Positions 5,947 through 10,205 of a DNA stretch of 10,205 nucleotides are shown one piece after another (within the stretch, counting starts at the first letter, position 1; every line of letters starts with the position of its first letter). The notes under the pieces are model-generated. The model saw only the letters and a program-made list of their open reading frames with translations, searched no databases and had not been told where the DNA came from. Where the stretch lies: assembly GCA_045601805.1 (NCBI GenBank), contig JAZSAJ010000040.1:1-10205 (forward strand), given 5' to 3'. This stretch comes from SIG607 sp045601805. GTDB taxonomy: Bacteria; Bacillota; Clostridia; Oscillospirales; Acutalibacteraceae. The translations under genes and the position numbers were made by a program.

Positions 5947-6357
5947 GTGACAAGAAAAGAAGCTCGCGAACAAGCATTTTGTTTAATTTTTGAAAATCAG
6001 TTTAAGCGCGATAATATTGAAGAAGTGTTGGAAAACGCTGTTTTATCACGTGATTTAGAAGATGATAAGTATATAAGCACGGTTTTTGCCGGAACTTATG
6101 AAAATATTGAAAAAATTGATGAATTAATTAGTAATTCGGCAAAGGGCTGGTCGCTTTCACGTATTTCAAAAACTGCGCTGGCGGCAATGCGCCTTTGTGT
6201 TTACGAAATGATTTGGTGTAGTGATATTCCTGTTTCGGTTTCAATTAACGAGGCAATTGAAATTATTAAAAAATTTGCAACTGCTGAAGATGCTTCATTT
6301 GCAAATGGTGTTTTGGGCACAATTAGTAAAAAAATTAAAAACGGTGAAAATAAGTGA
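5947..6357 (+). CDS. nusB: Transcription antitermination factor NusB
   Basis: NusB pairs with NusE (ribosomal protein S10) to bind boxA RNA and promote processive transcription of rRNA operons. The product is 136 residues, typical length, all-helical. The N-terminus MTRKEAREQAF (GTG read as Met) matches the family's usual start. The C-terminal signature PVSVSINEAIEIIKKF, followed by SFANGVLGTI, is clear. An upstream in-frame ATG at 5896 would add 17 residues, but it lies inside the promoter and lacks a ribosome binding site. nusB is first in its operon and its stop overlaps the xseA start (GTGA, 6354-6357), so the two are translationally coupled. The folD gene that sits between nusB and xseA in Bacillus is absent. 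Confidence 0.95.
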   Translation: MTRKEAREQAFCLIFENQFKRDNIEEVLENAVLSRDLEDDKYISTVFAGTYENIEKIDELISNSAKGWSLSRISKTALAAMRLCVYEMIWCSDIPVSVSINEAIEIIKKFATAEDASFANGVLGTISKKIKNGENK

Positions 6358-7577
6358 TTTCTTTATCTGATTTTTCGGCAAATGCCATAACTGTCAGACA
6401 ACTTAATCTTTATGTAAAATCTTTGCTTGAGGGTGATAAGCGCCTTGTTTCTTGCATTGTTGTTGGGGAAGTTTCAAACTTTAAACGCCATTTTTCAAGC
6501 GGTCATTGTTATTTTACTTTAAAGGATGAATTTGCCGCAATAAAATGTGTTATGTTTAAAACCAATGCGCAAAACTTAAAGTTTGATATAACCGACGGCT
6601 TAAAATTAGTTTTGCACGGAAAAGTTTCTATTTATGAAAAAGACGGCTCGTACCAGTTTTATGTTGATTATGCTGAACCCGAAGGTGTTGGCGCAAAAGC
6701 ACTTGCGCTTAAACAGTTAAAAGAAAAATTGGCAAGCGAGGGCCTTTTTAACCAAGAAAGCAAGCGTCCGCTTGTTAAATATCCCAAAAAAATTGCGGTT
6801 GTAACTTCTTCTCTTGGTGCTGCTTTGCAAGATATAATAAATATAATTTCAAGAAGATATCCACTTTGCGAACTAATTGTTGCAGGCGCAAGTGTGCAAG
6901 GCGTTAACGCGGTTAATGAAATTGTAAATGCGCTTGATAAGGTGTATTCGCTTGATGGAATAGACACCGTAATTATTGGTCGCGGCGGTGGTTCTAACGA
7001 AGATTTAGATGCTTTTAACAGCGAAATTTTAGCGCGAAAAGTTTATCAGTCACCTTTTCCGGTAATTTCGGCGGTTGGTCACGAAACCGATATTACTATT
7101 TGCGATTTGGTAGCCGATTTGCGCGCTCCAACACCTTCGGCTGCAGCCGAACTTGCTGTGCCCGATATGGCGCAGGTTAACAGAAAAATTGAACTTTTAA
7201 TAAGTAATATAACGAATCTTTGCGAAGCAAAAATTGATTTGTGCACATCAAAACTTAATGCGGTTTTGCCTTTATTCTCTTTAGAAAAACTTAATTTTTA
7301 TATTGAAAACAATGCACTTTCACTTGATTTATTAAGCGAAAGAATTTCGTTTTTATATAAAAATAATGTTAACAATTTTGCTAATAAATTTGGCGAACTA
7401 ACTGCAAGGGTTGAATCGCTTAATCCTTTAAAAATACTTTCGCGCGGTTATGGTGTTGTTGAAAAAAAAAATAAAGCGCTAACAAGTATTGAAAATGTTG
7501 AAATTAACGATTTGCTTAACATAAGATTAAACGATGGCGAAATTGACTGCAAGGTAATTGACAGGAGAAAATTATGA
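6354..7577 (+). CDS. xseA: Exodeoxyribonuclease VII large subunit
   Basis: XseA is the catalytic large subunit of exonuclease VII, which degrades single-stranded DNA from both ends to oligonucleotides together with several XseB subunits. The 407-residue product has an N-terminal OB-fold (about 10-105; VVGEVSNFKRHFSSGHCYFTLKD). The catalytic domain follows, with GRGGGSNEDL at 209-218, SAVGHETD at 239-246 and RAPTPSAAAE at 257-266. A long helical region then binds XseB, and the C-terminal LSRGYGVV segment closes the protein. GTG is the start, preceded by GGTGA (6344-6348) and overlapping the nusB stop; the xseB ATG overlaps its TGA. A run of ten A residues (7462-7471) lies in the C-terminal part. 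Confidence 0.96.
   Translation: MISLSDFSANAITVRQLNLYVKSLLEGDKRLVSCIVVGEVSNFKRHFSSGHCYFTLKDEFAAIKCVMFKTNAQNLKFDITDGLKLVLHGKVSIYEKDGSYQFYVDYAEPEGVGAKALALKQLKEKLASEGLFNQESKRPLVKYPKKIAVVTSSLGAALQDIINIISRRYPLCELIVAGASVQGVNAVNEIVNALDKVYSLDGIDTVIIGRGGGSNEDLDAFNSEILARKVYQSPFPVISAVGHETDITICDLVADLRAPTPSAAAELAVPDMAQVNRKIELLISNITNLCEAKIDLCTSKLNAVLPLFSLEKLNFYIENNALSLDLLSERISFLYKNNVNNFANKFGELTARVESLNPLKILSRGYGVVEKKNKALTSIENVEINDLLNIRLNDGEIDCKVIDRRKL
7462..7471 (+). other. A10 homopolymer inside xseA
   Basis: Ten consecutive A residues encode part of Glu370-Lys371-Lys372-Asn373. Loss of one A gives ATA AAG CGC TAA after the run, and gain of one A gives TAA directly. Slippage in either direction would therefore end XseA about 34 residues early, before the conserved C-terminus is complete. 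Runs this long are known sites of polymerase slippage; whether it matters here is inference. Confidence 0.5.
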
Positions 7578-7762
7578 AATTTGAAGAATCTATAAAACAA
7601 TTAGAAGAAATTGCAAAAAAACTTGAAAGCGGAAACTGTACGATAGACGAATCTATAGAACTTTACGAAAAAGCATTAGTGTTAACAAAAGAGTGTTCTA
7701 AAGTTCTTGAAAACGCAAAACTAAAAATTACAAACATAAACGAAGCACATAAGGCAGAATAA
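7574..7762 (+). CDS. xseB: Exodeoxyribonuclease VII small subunit
   Basis: XseB is a small two-helix protein that coats the long helix of XseA to form the exonuclease VII holoenzyme. The 62-residue product shows the family core: FEESIKQLEEIAKKLESGN at 3-21, then the SIELYEKALVLTKEC stretch (about 27-41) and the terminal helix. It is slightly shorter than the common 70-80 residues, with a brief C-terminal tail. The start ATG overlaps the xseA stop (ATGA, 7574-7577) with AGGAG at 7563-7567, giving tight coupling with its partner subunit. ispA follows after 2 bases. Confidence 0.95.
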   Translation: MKFEESIKQLEEIAKKLESGNCTIDESIELYEKALVLTKECSKVLENAKLKITNINEAHKAE

Positions 7763-7764
7763 TT

Positions 7765-8634
7765 ATGGAAAAACTTAACTCTTTTATAAAAGAATTTGAT
7801 GAATATTTAAAAAAATGCGTTGATGGTAGTGATAACGATACTAAAACTTTAACCAATTCAATGCAGTATTCTTTACTTGCGGGCGGAAAAAGAATTAGAC
7901 CTTTTTTGCTTAATGAGTTTTATAAACTTTGCGGCGGAAAAGAAAATGTTTTTCCGTTTGCGGCAGCAATTGAATATATTCATACTTATTCGCTTATTCA
8001 CGATGATTTGCCTTGTATGGACGACGACGATTTGCGAAGAGGAAAACCTTCTAACCATAAAAAATTTGGCGAAGATATTGCTTTGCTTTCGGGTGATGCG
8101 CTTTTAACCGAAGCGTTTTTTAAAGCCGCCACTACAAAAAACATTAAAAGTGAATGTTTAATTAAAGCTATTGAAAAACTGTCTTTTTATGCAGGATATA
8201 AAGGTATGATAGCAGGTCAAATTATTGATTTAAACTGTGAAGGTAAAAGTGTTTCGGCAGAAACTGTTGAAAAACTTAACAACCTAAAAACAGGCGCACT
8301 TTTGTGTGCAGCGTGTGAAATTGGTTGTATTTTGGCAAATGCTAACCAAGAAACAATTAAAAATGCAAACGAATTTGCAAAAAATATTGGCCTTGCTTTT
8401 CAAATTACCGACGATATTTTAGATAAAACTGCCGACCAAGCATTGCTTGGTAAGCCAGTTGGCAGTGACGATAAAAACGAAAAGACCACTTTTGTTTCGC
8501 TTTATGGAATTGATTATTGCAAACAAATGGTTAAGGAAATAACAAATAAGGCGGTTTCGGCGCTAAACAATATTAGTGGAGATACTTCTACATTAAAAGA
8601 ATTGGCTCTTTATTTGTGTGATAGAAAATTTTAA
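7765..8634 (+). CDS. ispA: Short-chain polyprenyl diphosphate synthase, probably farnesyl diphosphate synthase
   Basis: This enzyme condenses DMAPP with IPP to give geranyl and then farnesyl diphosphate, the precursor of undecaprenyl phosphate and other isoprenoids. The 289-residue product carries GGKRIRP at 40-46, the first aspartate-rich motif DDLPCMD at 80-86 (with DDDLRRGKP following) and the second, DDILD, at 216-220. Tyr75 lies five residues before the first aspartate, the place where bulky aromatics limit product length to C15 in bacterial farnesyl synthases, and the HTYSLIHDDLP context matches the Bacillus-type enzyme. This favours farnesyl over geranylgeranyl diphosphate. AAGG (7751-7754) precedes the ATG. 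The stop codon overlaps the dxs ribosome binding site. Confidence 0.92.
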   Translation: MEKLNSFIKEFDEYLKKCVDGSDNDTKTLTNSMQYSLLAGGKRIRPFLLNEFYKLCGGKENVFPFAAAIEYIHTYSLIHDDLPCMDDDDLRRGKPSNHKKFGEDIALLSGDALLTEAFFKAATTKNIKSECLIKAIEKLSFYAGYKGMIAGQIIDLNCEGKSVSAETVEKLNNLKTGALLCAACEIGCILANANQETIKNANEFAKNIGLAFQITDDILDKTADQALLGKPVGSDDKNEKTTFVSLYGIDYCKQMVKEITNKAVSALNNISGDTSTLKELALYLCDRKF

Positions 8635-8637
8635 GGA
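8633..8637 (+). promoter_or_regulatory. Ribosome binding site that fixes the dxs TTG start
   Basis: AAGGA at 8633-8637 overlaps the ispA TAA stop (8632-8634) and lies 9 bases before TTG 8647. dxs shares the ispA reading frame, so translation must start after this stop. TTG 8647 is the only start-like codon before the conserved domain; the next in-frame ATG is at 8953, beyond essential residues. Confidence 0.75.
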
Positions 8638-8646
8638 AGATATATT

Positions 8647-10205
8647 TTGGAATATAAGATTTTAAATAAGGTTAGTTCCCCAAATGATATTAAAAATCTT
8701 AATAAAAGTGAAATAAGCACTCTTTGCGAAGAAATAAGAGATTGCTTAATTTCTACTGTTTCAAAAAACGGCGGACATCTTGCCTCAAATTTAGGTGCGG
8801 TTGAACTTACAGTCGCTTTGCATAGGGTCTTTAACTCTCCGAATGATGCTATTGTTTTTGATGTAGGTCACCAAAGTTATACCCATAAATTGCTTACGGG
8901 CAGATTTAAGCAGTTTTCTACACTAAGAACTAAAAACGGGCTTTCGGGTTTTATGTCGCCCGAAGAATCGCCCCACGATTTTTTTACAACCGGCCACAGC
9001 AGTAGTTCGGTTTCTACCGCTTATGGAATTTATAAAGCAAAAGCGCTTTCTGGGGAAAGCGGCACGGCAGTTGCCGTTATTGGCGACGGCGCAATAACAG
9101 GCGGTATGGCTTATGAAGCGCTTAATAATGCAGGTGCTAATAAAAGCAAATTTATTGTTATTTTAAATGACAACAAAATGTCTATTTCTAAAAATGTTGG
9201 TGCTATGGCGCGTTATTTAAACCGCATTCGTGCTAAAAAAAGTTACCATTCTTTTAAAAATTCTCTTAACAACTTTTTGGGTAAAACCGGTGTCGGTAGG
9301 TTTATAAAAAGAAAACTTTTTTCTTCTAAAACAATGCTTAAAAACGCAATTTACCATAGCAATATTTTTGAAGGTCTCGGATTTAACTATTTGGGGCCCG
9401 TTGATGGCCACAATGTTTCGGCTATTGAAAATATTTTAAACATTGCCATGGAACAAAACAGACCGTCATTAATTCATGTTGTAACTGTAAAGGGCAAAGG
9501 GTATCAATTTGCCGAAGCTAACCCAAAACAATACCACGGCGTTGGCTCTTTTGATATTGATGAGGGTACAAAAATATTAAATAACAACGATTTTTCTTCG
9601 GCTTTTGGAAAAAAACTTTGCGCTCTTGCCGAAAACGATAAAGATGTTTGCGCGGTTACTGCTGCAATGACTTCGGGCACTGGGCTTAACGAATTTTCAA
9701 AACAGTTTAAAGAACGGTTTTTTGATGTTGGTATAGCCGAAGAACATGCTGTTGCTTTTTGTGGCGGTTTGGCAAAAGGCGGTAAAAAGCCGTTTTTTGC
9801 GGTATATTCTTCATTTTTGCAAAGGGCTTATGACCAACTAATTCACGATATTGCCATTGCAAAACTGCCAATACGGCTTTGTGTTGACCGCGCCGGTATT
9901 GTTGGTGAAGACGGGCAAACACACCAAGGTATGTTTGATGTTTCATTTTTAACAAGCATACCGGGTTTTACCGTTTATTCGCCTGCCTCATATAGCGAAT
10001 TGAACGGTGTTATGGATAAAATGCTTGTGTCTTGCGGTCCGGTTGCCGTTCGTTATCCGCGCGGAAAAGAAGGCGAAAATAAAATTTTTGAATATACCGG
10101 AAAAGAGTTTGATTCTTTTTTTGAAAACAACAAAAATGTTATTGTTTCTTACGGCAGAGTTTCTTGTAACGCATATTTTGCGGCTGAAAAAAGCAATAAT
10201 ACGGC
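8647..10205 (+). CDS. dxs: 1-deoxy-D-xylulose-5-phosphate synthase (3' end outside window)
   Basis: Dxs is the thiamine-diphosphate enzyme that joins pyruvate and glyceraldehyde 3-phosphate to form DXP, the first and often rate-limiting step of the MEP isoprenoid pathway. Translation of 519 codons from TTG 8647 to the window edge has no stop or frameshift. Visible motifs are GGH (His44), VGHQ (His75), the thiamine-diphosphate site GDGAITGG (146-153) with NDNKMSIS (Asn176), the pyrimidine-domain DVGIAEEHAV (catalytic Glu365) and DRAG..GEDGQTHQG (414 onward). Spacing matches E. coli H49, H80, D152/N181 and E370. About 100 C-terminal residues should lie beyond the window (E. coli Dxs has 620). 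It follows ispA by 12 bases, pairing the entry enzyme of isoprenoid synthesis with a prenyl synthase. Confidence 0.96.
   Translation, partial: MEYKILNKVSSPNDIKNLNKSEISTLCEEIRDCLISTVSKNGGHLASNLGAVELTVALHRVFNSPNDAIVFDVGHQSYTHKLLTGRFKQFSTLRTKNGLSGFMSPEESPHDFFTTGHSSSSVSTAYGIYKAKALSGESGTAVAVIGDGAITGGMAYEALNNAGANKSKFIVILNDNKMSISKNVGAMARYLNRIRAKKSYHSFKNSLNNFLGKTGVGRFIKRKLFSSKTMLKNAIYHSNIFEGLGFNYLGPVDGHNVSAIENILNIAMEQNRPSLIHVVTVKGKGYQFAEANPKQYHGVGSFDIDEGTKILNNNDFSSAFGKKLCALAENDKDVCAVTAAMTSGTGLNEFSKQFKERFFDVGIAEEHAVAFCGGLAKGGKKPFFAVYSSFLQRAYDQLIHDIAIAKLPIRLCVDRAGIVGEDGQTHQGMFDVSFLTSIPGFTVYSPASYSELNGVMDKMLVSCGPVAVRYPRGKEGENKIFEYTGKEFDSFFENNKNVIVSYGRVSCNAYFAAEKSNNT

Noticed and set aside
6668..6967. 99-codon open frame on the minus strand
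   Set aside because: It lies wholly inside xseA, whose catalytic-domain conservation explains the sequence.

Overview
The window looks like ordinary chromosomal housekeeping DNA from an AT-rich Gram-positive anaerobe. My inference is an uncultured gut-type clostridial Firmicute. The reasons are strong AGGAGG-type ribosome binding sites, the tig-clpP-clpX order, the nusB-xseA-xseB-ispA-dxs order typical of Firmicutes, MEP-pathway isoprenoid synthesis, and A/T-biased codons throughout. TGA is used as a normal stop. I see no RNA genes, insertion sequences, CRISPR array or prophage genes. Coding density is very high, and no stretch over 300 bases lacks a gene.

Region 1 (1-4427) is a plus-strand proteostasis operon. 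An A/T-tract-rich promoter region with nested repeats (30-90) precedes trigger factor (tig), ClpP protease and ClpX unfoldase. A PfkB-family sugar kinase, resembling 2-keto-3-deoxygluconate kinase, follows clpX after only 15 bases, where many clostridia carry lon. A 12-bp hairpin (4401-4427) closes the unit.

Region 2 (4436-5790) holds a PHP-type (histidinol-phosphatase-like) hydrolase on the plus strand. It converges on a small DivIVA-like coiled-coil gene on the minus strand, the only minus-strand gene. An 18-bp perfect hairpin between them (5244-5283) contains the stop codons of both genes and probably terminates transcription in both directions.

Region 3 (5791-5946) is a compact divergent promoter region. 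A minus-strand promoter with an extended -10 drives the DivIVA-like gene and a near-consensus plus-strand promoter drives the nusB operon. Between and over them lie short repeats phased at about one helical turn.

Region 4 (5947-10205) is a tightly coupled operon: nusB, xseA, xseB, ispA and dxs. Junctions are 4-base overlaps or gaps of 2-12 bases. nusB, xseA and dxs use non-ATG starts. IspA and Dxs act at opposite ends of isoprenoid precursor supply. dxs runs off the window after 519 intact codons. The folD gene found between nusB and xseA in Bacillus is absent.

I found no clearly novel system. The points most worth checking are the small DivIVA-like gene and its divergent control region, the hairpin that contains two stop codons, the repeats upstream of tig, and an A10 tract in xseA where slippage either way gives rapid termination.
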